Source of the DNA: Pseudarthrobacter sp.
Lineage (GTDB): Bacteria; Actinomycetota; Actinomycetes; Actinomycetales; Micrococcaceae
NCBI GenBank assembly: GCA_031178005.1
Contig: JAPSJV010000022.1
Coordinates: forward strand, 1-43,283
Direction of reading: 5' to 3'
Length of the DNA: 43,283 bases
Position numbers and translations under genes: made by a program. The notes beneath the pieces are model-generated. The model worked only from the letters and a program-made list of their open reading frames with translations. It searched no databases and had not been told where the DNA came from. This document shows positions 1 through 8,576 of the stretch, piece by piece (position 1 is the first letter of the stretch; every line of letters begins with the position of its first letter).

Positions 1-20
1 CGGACCGAGACAGGAGAAAT

Positions 21-2894
21 GTGGCCAAGGTCCGCGTACACGAGCTTGCTAAAGAGCTCGGTATTACTTCCAAAGATGCAGTGACAAAACTGCAGGAACT
101 GGGCGAATTCGTTCGCTCCGCCTCTTCAACCATTGAGGCCCCCGTTGTGCGCAAACTGCGCAACGCCTTCCCCGACGCCGCGGCCAAGTCCGCAGCGCCC
201 GAAGCTGCCCCTAAGACGCCTGCCCCGGCACCCAGCCGGCCGGCAGCACCCCAGGCCCCGGCCGCCAAGACTGAAACTCCGGCTCCGGCAGCACCTGCCG
301 CTCCGGCTGCACCTTCGGCCAGCGCTCCCGCAGCGCCTGCTGCAAGCGCACCCTCGGCACCTTCGGCAGCTGCCCCCTCCACCGGCGCCAAGCCCGGTGC
401 CCGTCCCGCTCCGCGGGCCGAGACCCCCGCTGCTCCCGCCCGCCAGGGTGGACAGGGCGGAGCGGGAGCCCGTCCAGGCGGTCCCCGTCCGGGTAACAAC
501 CCCTTTGCTACGTCCCAGGGCATGCCCCGGGGCCGTGGCGGCGACGGCGAGCGTGCTCCCCGTCCCGGCAACAACCCCTTCGCAACCTCGCAGGGCATGC
601 CCCGTGCAGGCGGCCGCACTGACGGCGAACGTCCCGGTGGTCCGCGTCCCGCGGCCGGTGCCGGTGGCCCCCGTCCGGGTGGTCCGCGTCCCGCAGCCGG
701 CGCAGGCGCACCCCGTCCCGGCGCACCCCGTCCGGGCGCACCCCGCCCCGCGGCTGGTGCCGGTGGAAACCGTCCTACTCCGGGCATGATGCCCAACCGT
801 ACGGAACGTCCCGCACCCGCAGGTGCAGGCCGTCCGGGCGGTCCCGGCCGCGGCCCAGGCCGTCCGGGTGGTGCTCCCGGAACAGGTGGAGCACCGGGTA
901 CCGGTGGCGGAGCTCCCGCTGGTGGTGGCTTTGGCAAGGGCGGCCGCGGACGCGGTGGCACCCAGGGCGCCTTCGGCAAGGGCGGCGCCGGACGTGGCAA
1001 GCAGCGCAAGTCGAAGCGTGCAAAGCGCCAGGAACTTGAGCAGATGAGTGCCCCGTCGCTGGGTGGCGTGAGCGTACCCCGCGGCGACGGCAACACCGTA
1101 GTGCGGCTGCGCCGCGGCTCGTCCATCACGGACTTCGCCGACAAGATCGAGGCAAACCCGGCAGCACTGGTCACCGTCCTCTTCCACCTCGGCGAAATGG
1201 CAACCGCCACCCAGTCGCTGGACGAGGAAACCTTCGCCCTGCTTGGCGAGGAACTCGGTTACAAGCTGCAGGTTGTTTCCCCGGAAGACGAGGAGCGCGA
1301 GCTGCTCTCCGGGTTCGATATCGACTTCGATGCCGAACTGGAAGCCGAAGGCGACGAGGAACTCGAAGCACGTCCTCCGGTGGTCACCGTCATGGGTCAC
1401 GTTGACCACGGTAAGACCCGCCTGCTGGACGCCATCCGCAAGTCCGACGTTATGGCCGGCGAGCACGGTGGCATCACCCAGCACATCGGTGCCTACCAAG
1501 TCACCCACCACCACGAAGGCAACGATCGCAAGATCACCTTCATTGATACCCCGGGCCACGAGGCGTTCACCGCCATGCGTGCCCGTGGTGCCAAGGTCAC
1601 CGACATCGCCATCCTGGTGGTGGCAGCGGACGACGGCGTTATGCCGCAGACCGTTGAGGCCCTCAACCACGCGCAGGCAGCAAACGTGCCGATCGTGGTT
1701 GCAGTGAACAAGATCGACAAGGAAGGCGCCAACCCGGACAAGGTCCGCGGACAGCTGACCGAGTACGGCCTGGTTCCCGAGGAATACGGTGGCGACACCA
1801 TGTTCGTAGAGGTCTCTGCCCGCCAGAACCTCAACATCGACGAGCTGCTCGAGGCAGTCCTGCTCACCGCAGACGCTGCCCTGGACATGCGCGCCAACCC
1901 GAACAAGGATGCCCGCGGTATCGCGATCGAAGCCAACCTGGACAAGGGCCGCGGTGCAGTTGCCACCGTCCTGGTGCAGTCCGGTACGTTGCGCGTCGGC
2001 GACACCATCGTTGCAGGCACCGCCCACGGCCGTGTCCGTGCGATGTTCGACGACGACGGCAGCGCACTGACCGAGGCCGGCCCGTCCCGCCCCGTGCAGG
2101 TACTGGGTCTGTCCAACGTGCCGCGCGCCGGCGACACCTTCTTCGTGACAGCTGACGAGCGTACCGCCCGCCAGATCGCCGAGAAGCGTGAAGCAGCCGA
2201 CCGCAACGCTGCCCTCGCCAAGCGCCGCAAGCGCATCAGCCTGGAAGACTTCGACCAGGCAGTGGCCGACGGCAAGATCGACACCCTCAACCTCATCCTC
2301 AAGGGTGACGTGTCCGGTGCCGTGGAAGCCCTCGAAGACGCCCTGCTCAAGATCGACGTCGGCGAAGGCGTGCAGCTGCGCGTCATCCACCGCGGTGTTG
2401 GTGCCATCACGCAGAACGACGTCAACCTGGCAACTGTCGACTCCGCCGTCATCATCGGCTTCAACGTCAAGCCCGCCGAGCGGGTTGCCGAACTGGCAGA
2501 CCGCGAAGGCGTCGACATGCGCTTCTACTCCGTCATCTACGCAGCAATCGATGACATTGAGATGGCCCTCAAGGGCATGCTCAAGCCGGAGTACGAGGAA
2601 GTCCAGCTCGGCACCGCCGAGGTCCGCGAAGTATTCCGTTCCTCCAAGTTCGGCAACATCGCAGGCTCCATCGTTCGCACGGGTGTTATCCGACGCAACA
2701 CGAAGGCACGCATCACCCGCGACGGCAAGATCATCGGCGACAACCTCACCGTTGAGACGCTCAAGCGCTTCAAGGACGACGCCACCGAAGTCCGCACGGA
2801 CTTCGAGTGTGGTATCGGGCTTGGCTCGTACAACGACATCAACGAAGGCGACTTCATCGAAACCTTCGAGATGCGCGAGAAGCCGCGCGTCTAA
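21..2894 (+). CDS. infB: Translation initiation factor IF-2
   Basis: IF-2 is the GTPase that places initiator fMet-tRNA on the 30S subunit and promotes subunit joining. The 957-residue protein has a short N-terminal IF2_N domain ([15 protein letters not shown], residues 1-50), then a very long Ala/Pro/Gly/Arg-rich linker (about 50-340) holding two copies of [14 protein letters not shown] near residues 157 and 182. A second IF2_N-like segment and the GTPase domain follow. The G motifs are GHVDHGKT (459-466), DTPGH (509-513) and NKID (563-566). It is longer than the 890-residue E. coli protein because of the linker. The GTG start at 21 follows AGGAG with short spacing. rbfA downstream is the usual partner in ribosome biogenesis. 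The family assignment is certain. Confidence 0.98.
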   Translation: MAKVRVHELAKELGITSKDAVTKLQELGEFVRSASSTIEAPVVRKLRNAFPDAAAKSAAPEAAPKTPAPAPSRPAAPQAPAAKTETPAPAAPAAPAAPSASAPAAPAASAPSAPSAAAPSTGAKPGARPAPRAETPAAPARQGGQGGAGARPGGPRPGNNPFATSQGMPRGRGGDGERAPRPGNNPFATSQGMPRAGGRTDGERPGGPRPAAGAGGPRPGGPRPAAGAGAPRPGAPRPGAPRPAAGAGGNRPTPGMMPNRTERPAPAGAGRPGGPGRGPGRPGGAPGTGGAPGTGGGAPAGGGFGKGGRGRGGTQGAFGKGGAGRGKQRKSKRAKRQELEQMSAPSLGGVSVPRGDGNTVVRLRRGSSITDFADKIEANPAALVTVLFHLGEMATATQSLDEETFALLGEELGYKLQVVSPEDEERELLSGFDIDFDAELEAEGDEELEARPPVVTVMGHVDHGKTRLLDAIRKSDVMAGEHGGITQHIGAYQVTHHHEGNDRKITFIDTPGHEAFTAMRARGAKVTDIAILVVAADDGVMPQTVEALNHAQAANVPIVVAVNKIDKEGANPDKVRGQLTEYGLVPEEYGGDTMFVEVSARQNLNIDELLEAVLLTADAALDMRANPNKDARGIAIEANLDKGRGAVATVLVQSGTLRVGDTIVAGTAHGRVRAMFDDDGSALTEAGPSRPVQVLGLSNVPRAGDTFFVTADERTARQIAEKREAADRNAALAKRRKRISLEDFDQAVADGKIDTLNLILKGDVSGAVEALEDALLKIDVGEGVQLRVIHRGVGAITQNDVNLATVDSAVIIGFNVKPAERVAELADREGVDMRFYSVIYAAIDDIEMALKGMLKPEYEEVQLGTAEVREVFRSSKFGNIAGSIVRTGVIRRNTKARITRDGKIIGDNLTVETLKRFKDDATEVRTDFECGIGLGSYNDINEGDFIETFEMREKPRV

Positions 2895-2913
2895 GTTGTT
2901 CGTTTCATAGGTT

Positions 2914-2941
2914 GGGGTCGCCGGGATTTTCCGGCGGCCCC
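2914..2941 (+). terminator. Hairpin after infB
   Basis: An 11-base-pair stem (2914-2924 with 2931-2941, one G-U pair) closes a 6-base loop GATTTT, 20 bases after the infB stop. No T-run follows, so it may be an actinobacterial U-less terminator or an RNA-processing hairpin. Confidence 0.5.
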
Positions 2942-2953
2942 ACCCAGCACTCC

Positions 2954-3057
2954 GCGATTGAGGGGGCCCCGCCCCTACGACGGACGGCCATCGATCTGCG
3001 ATCGTTGGCCGTCCGTCTCCGGTAGGCCCGATGCCACTCCCGGGCCCCCTCAATCGC
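2954..3057. repeat. Nested palindromic element between infB and rbfA
   Basis: Perfect 16-base inverted arms lie at 2954-2969 (GCGATTGAGGGGGCCC) and 3042-3057. Inside them is a second perfect 11-base inverted pair at 2980-2990 (ACGGACGGCCA) and 3006-3016. Within that, CGAT (2992-2995) can pair with ATCG (3001-3004) around a 5-base loop. The CCTAC at 2974-2978 can also pair with GTAGG at 3022-3026. The whole 104-base segment can fold into one long stem or extrude as a cruciform. No T-run follows and no open reading frame is credible here. It could be a strong terminator or processing site, or a REP/MITE-like palindromic repeat. Confidence 0.75.
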
Positions 3058-3123
3058 TGCGCGCTAAGTGCCAACGTCACCCGCGCAAACCCCCACTTAC
3101 TTATTTCAATCCAGGAGGATGTA

Positions 3124-3564
3124 ATGGCTGATCCCGCACGGGCTGCCAAACTGGCGCAGCGGATCAAGGTTGTAGTTGCTGAGGCCTTGGGCCGCAAGGT
3201 TAAGGATCCGCGCTTGGAGGGCATCACCGTTACCGATGCCCGCGTTACCAACGACCTGCAGCATGCCACCATCTACTACACCGTTTTTGGCGACCAGGCT
3301 GTCCAGGCCGACGCTGCCAAGGGGCTGGAGAAGGCCAAGGGCGTTCTTCGGCAGGAAGTCGGCCGCAACATCACCGTCCGGCTGACTCCTACCCTGGAAT
3401 TCGTTGCGGACCGGATTCCCGAGGTTGCTTCCAACCTTGAGGAGCTGCTTCGTGAAGCCAAGAAGCGTGACGCCGAGGTTGCTGCGCTGGCCGAGAAAGC
3501 CAAGCACGCGGGCGATCCTGACCCGTACCGCACCGGCGACGACGAAGAAGACAGCGCCAAATAG
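3124..3564 (+). CDS. rbfA: 30S ribosome-binding factor RbfA
   Basis: RbfA binds the immature 30S subunit near helix 1 of 16S rRNA and is needed for late maturation and cold growth. The 146-residue protein has the single KH-like fold, with family signatures RAAKLAQRIK (N-terminal), DARVTNDLQHATIYY (mid) and LTPTLEFVADRIPE (C-terminal), and an acidic tail. The ATG at 3124 is preceded by AGGAGG with good spacing; the frame is open further upstream but the extension crosses the palindromic element and is not family-like. infB upstream is the standard neighbour. A strong terminator follows. Confidence 0.96.
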   Translation: MADPARAAKLAQRIKVVVAEALGRKVKDPRLEGITVTDARVTNDLQHATIYYTVFGDQAVQADAAKGLEKAKGVLRQEVGRNITVRLTPTLEFVADRIPEVASNLEELLREAKKRDAEVAALAEKAKHAGDPDPYRTGDDEEDSAK

Positions 3565-3582
3565 CAGTCAAAACGTCTGCAG

Positions 3583-3633
3583 GAAGGCCCGGACCGGTTC
3601 ATGAATCCAATGAACTGGTCCGGGCCTTCTTTT
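3583..3633 (+). terminator. Rho-independent terminator of rbfA
   Basis: A 20-base-pair stem (3583-3602 with 3610-3629, one G-U pair) with a 7-base loop is followed by TTTT (3630-3633). It lies between rbfA and the convergent ScyD-like gene. The T-run is on the plus strand, so it mainly serves rbfA. Confidence 0.9.
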
Positions 3634-3645
3634 CCAGTTGTCGGA

Positions 3646-4731
3646 CTACCGGATGCCGAGTTGCAGGACCTTCCCGGATCCCAGGGCTCCTGCCGTGGCG
3701 TAGAGCGTGCTGCCACTGACTTCAACATCCGCGGGCATCTCGACGGCCAACAGCTGCGAACGGGCGGCATTTCCCGCTGCGAGCTTGACGATTTCGTTGC
3801 CGAAGAGGGAAGCCACGTACACATCTCCGGTCCCGGCGACGGCCAGGCCGGTGGGGCTGAGCAGGTTATCGGCCCACAACTGCACCACGCCGGTGGACGG
3901 ATTGACCTTGAACACGGCCCCACGGGCGCCCAGCGACGGATCCTCTGGTCCGCCAGGAAGCGAGGAGACGTACAGCCAGCCGTCCGGTCCCATTTCCACA
4001 TCGGTAGGCACCGGTTCGAAGGCGTATTCGTGTCCCACGGTGCACTCGGGCAGGCCGGCCGATTCGGCCGCGTCGGCTGTAATCACAGCTGCCCTTGGTG
4101 GCAGCACAGCAAGGGTAGAGACGGCGCCGGAGGTGACGTCCACACGGGTGACCGTGTTGGTCCCGGCATCGGCCACATAGGCGGTATCGCCAACAACGGC
4201 GGTCGCATACGGGTGGGAATCCACGATGCCGTTATAGCTTGCCGGAGGGAATTCCGGCACCTGCGCCAAGCACTCCTCACTCACGTCAGCCCCGAACCCG
4301 TAGTGCACGGAGCCATCCGGGTTATTGGCAATTTCAAAACTTGAAAGTTCCGCAATGGTCCTGACCGTGCCTTTGGCGTCAATGGACTTCAGGTAGCCCT
4401 CCAGCAGGTCAGGATCTCCCATTCCTGCACCGACGCTCTCCAAGAAGAACGTTGTGCTCCCACGGGTGGCTACACCACCAACTTCCCAGCCCGGGCTTCC
4501 GTAGACAGTGGTGGCGGCTCCGCCATCCCGGCCGACCTGGCTCAGCACGCCGGCGAAATTCTGGGCCACCAGCACGTCCTTGCCAGGGCCAACGGCCAGG
4601 CTTAGCGGTGTAACAAGCCCATCGGCCAGGTACTCGGGAGTGCTGGGCGGCGGTGCTGCGAACGCGCCGCCCGCCGGAAGGAGGATGGCGGCTGCGGACA
4701 TACAGGCAATTAAGGACGTTCTTCTTTTCAT
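3646..4731 (-). CDS. Secreted ScyD/ScyE family protein
   Basis: The 361-residue protein has a Sec signal peptide (basic MKRRTS, hydrophobic stretch, probable cleavage after GGAFA near residue 26). The body carries repeated blades such as VTPLSLAVGPGKDVLVAQ, VVGDTAYVADAGTNTV, PDGWLYVSSLPGG and PTGLAVAGTGDVYVA, typical of an NHL/SMP-30-like beta-propeller. This matches the ScyD/ScyE family, named after cyanobacterial scytonemin cluster genes but common in actinobacteria, where the role is unknown. No catalytic residues can be assigned. GGAG six bases before the ATG supports the start. It is a single gene, convergent with rbfA and divergent from the deaminase gene. Confidence 0.8.
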   Translation of the reverse strand: MKRRTSLIACMSAAAILLPAGGAFAAPPPSTPEYLADGLVTPLSLAVGPGKDVLVAQNFAGVLSQVGRDGGAATTVYGSPGWEVGGVATRGSTTFFLESVGAGMGDPDLLEGYLKSIDAKGTVRTIAELSSFEIANNPDGSVHYGFGADVSEECLAQVPEFPPASYNGIVDSHPYATAVVGDTAYVADAGTNTVTRVDVTSGAVSTLAVLPPRAAVITADAAESAGLPECTVGHEYAFEPVPTDVEMGPDGWLYVSSLPGGPEDPSLGARGAVFKVNPSTGVVQLWADNLLSPTGLAVAGTGDVYVASLFGNEIVKLAAGNAARSQLLAVEMPADVEVSGSTLYATAGALGSGKVLQLGIR

Positions 4732-4910
4732 TACAGACTCCGGTGTTGTTCCTCGTCCCGATCCTGGGACCTGGTCATGAGACCTAAGTGCGCAATAATG
4801 AAGAACCCCCGGGCGTCAGGTTAGCGCCACGTCGCCGCCACGTCCAGAGTGATTCTCTGGCGATTGGATAATCCGGAAAATATCACTACAGCTTCCGCCG
4901 TACACGTGGC

Positions 4911-4916
4911 TAGGAT
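4911..4916 (+). promoter_or_regulatory. -10 element for leaderless guaD
   Basis: TAGGAT lies six bases before the ATG at 4923 and no Shine-Dalgarno sequence is visible, so transcription probably starts at the start codon. No clear -35 is seen at the usual distance. Confidence 0.5.
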
Positions 4917-4922
4917 TTAGCC

Positions 4923-5408
4923 ATGAGCGTTGGGAACGAAGAAAGCGATATCCGGCGGCATCTTGAGCGCGCCATCGGCCTGGCCGTGCAAAACGTGGCC
5001 GACGGCGGCGGGCCCTTTGGTGCGCTGGTTGTGACCGCCCGCGGCAGTGCTTTTGAAGGCACCAACCGGGTCACCCTCGACAACGATCCCACCGCCCACG
5101 CCGAGGTAGTGGCCATCCGGGCGGCGGCTGCGGGTACGGCAAACTTCGATCTTCACGGGTCAGTTCTGTACACCAGCTGTGAGCCATGCCCGTTATGCCT
5201 CGCGTCGGCCCTCTGGGCACGGATCGAGAGGGTCTACTACGCCGCAGACAGGCATGGAGCGGCAGCCGCCGGTTTTGACGACGCGCTGTTCTACGAATAC
5301 TTCGACGGAACCCGCCCGGAACTGCTGCCTGTCGCGCACGAGGAGATTCCGACGTCGGATCTTCCCTTTGACGCCTGGCGCGCCAACGCAGCACGCACCG
5401 ACTACTGA
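4923..5408 (+). CDS. guaD: Guanine deaminase (cytidine deaminase-like fold)
   Basis: It probably hydrolyses guanine to xanthine and ammonia in purine salvage. The 161-residue protein has the zinc site of the CDA superfamily: H59-A-E61 (zinc ligand and proton shuttle) and C89-P-L-C92 within SCEPCPLC. The C-terminal ending, FDAWRANAARTDY, and the internal AAGFDD resemble the compact Bacillus guanine deaminase (about 156 residues) more than the tRNA adenosine deaminase TadA. It appears leaderless. It converges with the aminotransferase gene, the two stops being 4 bases apart with no terminator between. A broader nucleoside or cytosine deaminase activity cannot be excluded. Confidence 0.8.
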   Translation: MSVGNEESDIRRHLERAIGLAVQNVADGGGPFGALVVTARGSAFEGTNRVTLDNDPTAHAEVVAIRAAAAGTANFDLHGSVLYTSCEPCPLCLASALWARIERVYYAADRHGAAAAGFDDALFYEYFDGTRPELLPVAHEEIPTSDLPFDAWRANAARTDY

Positions 5409-5412
5409 ATAA

Positions 5413-6588
5413 CTAGCGGGCAGCGGCCCGTGCAGGCAGCCGGCTGATCCCTTCAACCAAATCCTGCCGGCTGCCGCACAGGGCAATCCGGACCCAGCCT
5501 TCACCGATGGAACCGAAAGCGGTACCGGGGGCCACGGCCACGCCCTCCTCAGCCAGGAACCGATGGGTCCAGCTCCGGACGTCGCCGTCGCTAGCATGGG
5601 AGACATCCGCCCACAGATAAAACGCGCCCTGCGCGGTGCGGTAAGGGATATTCCTGGCGTCCAGTACGGCGGACGCAGCATCCCGGTTGGCCCGGTAGTG
5701 CTCATGGGCGTGCGAAACGTAGTCCTGCGGCCCGGTGAGTGCCGCGAGCGCAGCGTACTGCGACGGCGACGCGACGCAGGACACGATCGCTTCCATCGCG
5801 TTGTTCATGACTTTCTCCAGTCCGGGCGGGCAGATCAACGCGCCGATGCGCAGCCCGGTAAGACCGTAGGTTTTTGAGAGAGTCAACGAGGTGAAGACGC
5901 GGGCTTCGCCGGGAACTTCACTGTCGAAGACGGCCGGGCTGACGTGCGGAACGTCGTACGTGAACGCCTCGTAGCATTCGTCCGAGATGATCCAGAGATC
6001 GTGGCGCCGGGCCAGCGACACCAGCTCGCGCGTCAGGTCCCCGCTGAACACGGCACCCAGCGGGTTGGACGGCGAATTCAGGACCAGCACCCGCGTGCGT
6101 TCGGTGATGAGCTCTTCCAGGTCGCTGATCCGCGGCTGGAAACCGTGCTCCGGATACAACGGATAGCGGACGGGCGCAGCGTGCAGGAGGCTCGCGGTCA
6201 TCACGAAGGTGGGGTAGCCAGGGTTTGGTATCAGTACCTCGTCACCAGGCGCCAGCAGCAGGCTCATAGCGAAGTGCAGGCCCTGCTGGGCACCGTCCAC
6301 CACATACACGCGGTCTGCCCCGAACCGGTTGCCGTCGCTGACGCCGGTCCGTTCCCGGAAGCGGGCGGCGAAGGCTTCCCGGAGGGCCGGGATGCCGGCG
6401 TTGGGTGTGTAATTGGTCTCATCGCGTTCCAGGCATGCCATCCCGGCGTCCAGCACGTGGCGGGGGAGCGGGAACCCCGGCTCGCCGATGCTGAGGACTA
6501 TGGCACCGGATGTCAGCCAGGCCTGCTCCGTAATTTCGCGGATCTGGTTGACAGGCAGGTCGCTGGCTGCAGCGGAAAGCGTGGGCAT
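5413..6588 (-). CDS. Class I/II pyridoxal-phosphate aminotransferase
   Basis: The enzyme is predicted to transfer amino groups between an amino acid and a 2-oxo acid. In about 391 residues it shows fold-type I signatures: SIGEPGFPLP, NPGYPTF, NSPSNPLGAVF, ISDECYEAF and the PLP lysine in SLTLSKTYGLTGLRIG (about K239). The overall pattern is like aspartate/alanine aminotransferases; substrate cannot be read. The start at 6588 is chosen because AGGATGG lies 5 bases upstream; an ATG at 6597 is an alternative. The frame stays open upstream but runs into truB on the other strand. It is divergent from truB with overlapping promoter elements. Confidence 0.88.
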   Translation of the reverse strand: MPTLSAAASDLPVNQIREITEQAWLTSGAIVLSIGEPGFPLPRHVLDAGMACLERDETNYTPNAGIPALREAFAARFRERTGVSDGNRFGADRVYVVDGAQQGLHFAMSLLLAPGDEVLIPNPGYPTFVMTASLLHAAPVRYPLYPEHGFQPRISDLEELITERTRVLVLNSPSNPLGAVFSGDLTRELVSLARRHDLWIISDECYEAFTYDVPHVSPAVFDSEVPGEARVFTSLTLSKTYGLTGLRIGALICPPGLEKVMNNAMEAIVSCVASPSQYAALAALTGPQDYVSHAHEHYRANRDAASAVLDARNIPYRTAQGAFYLWADVSHASDGDVRSWTHRFLAEEGVAVAPGTAFGSIGEGWVRIALCGSRQDLVEGISRLPARAAAR

Positions 6589-6630
6589 AGGTGCCATCCT
6601 AGCGGCGCGGCGATCGGCTGTTCCGGCACG

Positions 6631-6638
6631 CCTATACT
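6631..6638. promoter_or_regulatory. Overlapping divergent -10 elements for truB and the aminotransferase gene
   Basis: On the plus strand TATACT (6633-6638) lies seven bases before the truB GTG at 6646, which fits a leaderless transcript. On the minus strand the same bases read TATAGG (6631-6636), a plausible -10 for the aminotransferase gene. The GGGAGG next to the GTG is too close to act as a normal Shine-Dalgarno. Confidence 0.5.
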
Positions 6639-6645
6639 GGGAGGC

Positions 6646-7569
6646 GTGCTTTCTGGACTGGTGATAGTGGACAAACCGCAGGGATGGACCAGCCATGATG
6701 TGGTTGGCCGGATGCGGCGACTCGCCGGTACCCGGAAGGTGGGCCACGCCGGCACCCTGGACCCGATGGCCACGGGAGTGCTGGTGGTTGGCATCAACAA
6801 GGCCACCCGGCTGCTGACCTACATCGTGGGCACCTCCAAGACCTATACCGCCACCATCCGGCTGGGCCAGTCCACCATCACTGACGACGCCGAGGGCGAG
6901 GTAGTCAGCACGGTCAGCGCCGCCGGGGTGGAAGACGCCGCGGTCAAGGCCGGAATTGCCGCCCTGACCGGGGAAATCCAGCAGATTCCCAGCAGCGTCA
7001 GCGCCATCAAAGTCAACGGCGAACGTGCCTACGCCCGCGTCCGTTCAGGCGAGGAGGTCAAGCTGGCAGCCCGTCCGGTGACCATCCACAGCTTCGAACT
7101 CGCCGCCATCCGACGCTCGGCCGACGGGCAAATGCTGGATCTGGATGTCACTGTCGAATGTTCATCCGGAACTTACATCCGCGCCCTCGCCCGGGACCTC
7201 GGCGCAGGGCTTGGCGTGGGTGGCCACCTCACGGCGCTCCGGCGGACCCATGTGGGCCCTTACTCCCTGGACCAGGCCCACACCTTGGAGGAGCTCGCGG
7301 AGCACCTGGACGTCCTGGAAATGTCGCAGGCCGCCCGCGCCCTGATGCCGAACCGTGAGCTCAGCGCAGAAGAGACCCGCGAAATTTCCTTCGGCCGGCG
7401 GATCCCTGCCGGGCCCGGGGCCGGAACGCCTGACGCTGCTACGGTCGAACGTCCCGCGGCCGCATTCGCTCCTGACGGGCAGCTGGTTGCCCTGCTGGCA
7501 GATTCCGGCACCTCGGCCAAGCCCGTCCTGGTCTTCGCTCCGGATACCGCCGGAGCCATGGAGAAGTAG
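6646..7569 (+). CDS. truB: tRNA pseudouridine(55) synthase TruB
   Basis: TruB isomerises U55 to pseudouridine in the T-loop of tRNAs. The 307-residue protein starts LSGLVIVDKPQGWTSHDVV and has motif II HAGTLDPMATGVL with the catalytic aspartate D39. Further TruB blocks are AYARVRSGE and SSGTYIRALARDLG. The C-terminal extension (about residues 240-307) is less conserved. The GTG at 6646 is chosen because the family begins here and a -10 lies seven bases upstream; longer versions of the frame run through the antisense aminotransferase gene. It overlaps the next membrane-protein gene by one base (TAGTG). Confidence 0.97.
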   Translation: MLSGLVIVDKPQGWTSHDVVGRMRRLAGTRKVGHAGTLDPMATGVLVVGINKATRLLTYIVGTSKTYTATIRLGQSTITDDAEGEVVSTVSAAGVEDAAVKAGIAALTGEIQQIPSSVSAIKVNGERAYARVRSGEEVKLAARPVTIHSFELAAIRRSADGQMLDLDVTVECSSGTYIRALARDLGAGLGVGGHLTALRRTHVGPYSLDQAHTLEELAEHLDVLEMSQAARALMPNRELSAEETREISFGRRIPAGPGAGTPDAATVERPAAAFAPDGQLVALLADSGTSAKPVLVFAPDTAGAMEK

Positions 7570-7922
7570 TGGACGCGTACTTTTACATCATCCTCATCGT
7601 GGGATTGGCCTCAACCCTGCTGTGCGTAGGCGCCGGCGTGCTCAAGAAGGCGCCCAACGATGTGACGATCCTGTCCGTTGTCGCCGTGGAAGTGGCGCTG
7701 CTGGTCTATCTGGTGGGTTCCATTGTCCGGGTGATTGCGGGGGAGCCCATCGCCGGTGAGGCCTGGGAATTCTGGGGCTACATGGCAACGGCTCTGCTCC
7801 TGCCGCCGGTGGCCGTCTACTGGTCCATCCTGGAACGGACCAGGTGGAGCAACTTTGTGTTGGCCGCCATCGGCGTAACCGCCCTGGTGATGGCCGCCCG
7901 GATGAACCAGATCTGGTACTGA
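7569..7922 (+). CDS. Small integral membrane protein (117 aa), function unknown
   Basis: The GTG start shares one base with the truB stop, so translation is probably coupled. Four hydrophobic segments fill nearly the whole length (about residues 4-26, 31-57, 68-88 and 95-111). The loops are short, and a conserved-looking AGEAWEFWGYMAT lies before the third segment. I do not recognise a catalytic motif. Proteins of this type are found as a pair between truB and ribF in Arthrobacter relatives. The overall hydrophobic pattern is not enough to name a transporter. Confidence 0.8.
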   Translation: MDAYFYIILIVGLASTLLCVGAGVLKKAPNDVTILSVVAVEVALLVYLVGSIVRVIAGEPIAGEAWEFWGYMATALLLPPVAVYWSILERTRWSNFVLAAIGVTALVMAARMNQIWY

Positions 7923-7945
7923 ACGTGGAAGAAGGAAACACTCCG

Positions 7946-8395
7946 GTGGATAACAATGCAACACCTGCAACGCGGCCGGCTGTCGGTGCCGCTGGAAAGT
8001 CCCGCGATACCCGTAACACCGGCCCTGGCCGGCTGCTCATTGCCGTTTATGCGGTGTTCGCCATCTCCGCGACCGCCCGCGCCGGGTACCAGATCCTGAC
8101 AAAGTTCGAAGAAGCTCCGCTGGCATACCTGCTCTCCGCCTTTGCCGCCGTTGTTTACATCATTGCCACTGTTTCACTGGCCAAGCCCGGGCCCACGTGG
8201 TTCAAGATCTCCGTGGCCGCGGTGCTGGTGGAGCTGGTGGGCGTGCTGGTGGTGGGGGCGCTGAGCATTTTTGATTCAGTCCAGTTCCCGCACGAGACCG
8301 TCTGGTCGCTGTTCGGCCGGGGATACGCGTTCATTCCGTTATTGCTGCCCATCCTGGGCCTGGCCTGGCTCTACAGGCGGCGTCCTTCGAAGTAG
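7946..8395 (+). CDS. Four-TM membrane protein (149 aa), function unknown
   Basis: The GTG at 7946 is preceded by AAGGA nine bases upstream; a GTG at 7925 would add seven residues. A polar N-terminus (about 30 residues, VDNNATPATRP) is followed by four hydrophobic segments (RLLIAVYAVFAISATA, YLLSAFAAVVYIIATVSLA, ISVAAVLVELVGVLVVGAL and FIPLLLPILGLAWLY), ending in a basic RRRPSK tail that should face the cytoplasm. It lies 23 bases after the preceding membrane-protein gene, in the same direction, so the two are probably co-transcribed with truB. No enzymatic motif is seen. Confidence 0.8.
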   Translation: MDNNATPATRPAVGAAGKSRDTRNTGPGRLLIAVYAVFAISATARAGYQILTKFEEAPLAYLLSAFAAVVYIIATVSLAKPGPTWFKISVAAVLVELVGVLVVGALSIFDSVQFPHETVWSLFGRGYAFIPLLLPILGLAWLYRRRPSK

Positions 8396-8576
8396 TTGTT
8401 CCGGCGGTTGGACTGGTGTCCCTCTGGCCGAACGGCACCGGCCGGATCGGGTGCCGGTTCCGGGTAACCTTAGAGGGTTCCGGAGCCGGGCGGACTCTGG
8501 AACCCGTGCAACGGTGGTTGACCGGGTTATATGAATGTTGACGAATATTGTCCATGAAGGCGTAAAGGCGAGGGTG

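Noticed and set aside
430..960. Repeats in the infB linker as a CRISPR or tandem repeat array
   Set aside because: The repeats are in-frame Pro/Gly/Arg coding repeats of different lengths, part of IF-2.
126..3272. 1048-codon open frame antisense to infB
   Set aside because: Its protein is Cys/Gly/Arg-rich low complexity opposite the infB linker and has no family features. It is a shadow of GC-rich codon use.
8396..8576. FMN riboswitch before ribF
   Set aside because: None of the conserved RFN-element sequence blocks were recognised, and the hairpin at 8475-8505 is not of that type.
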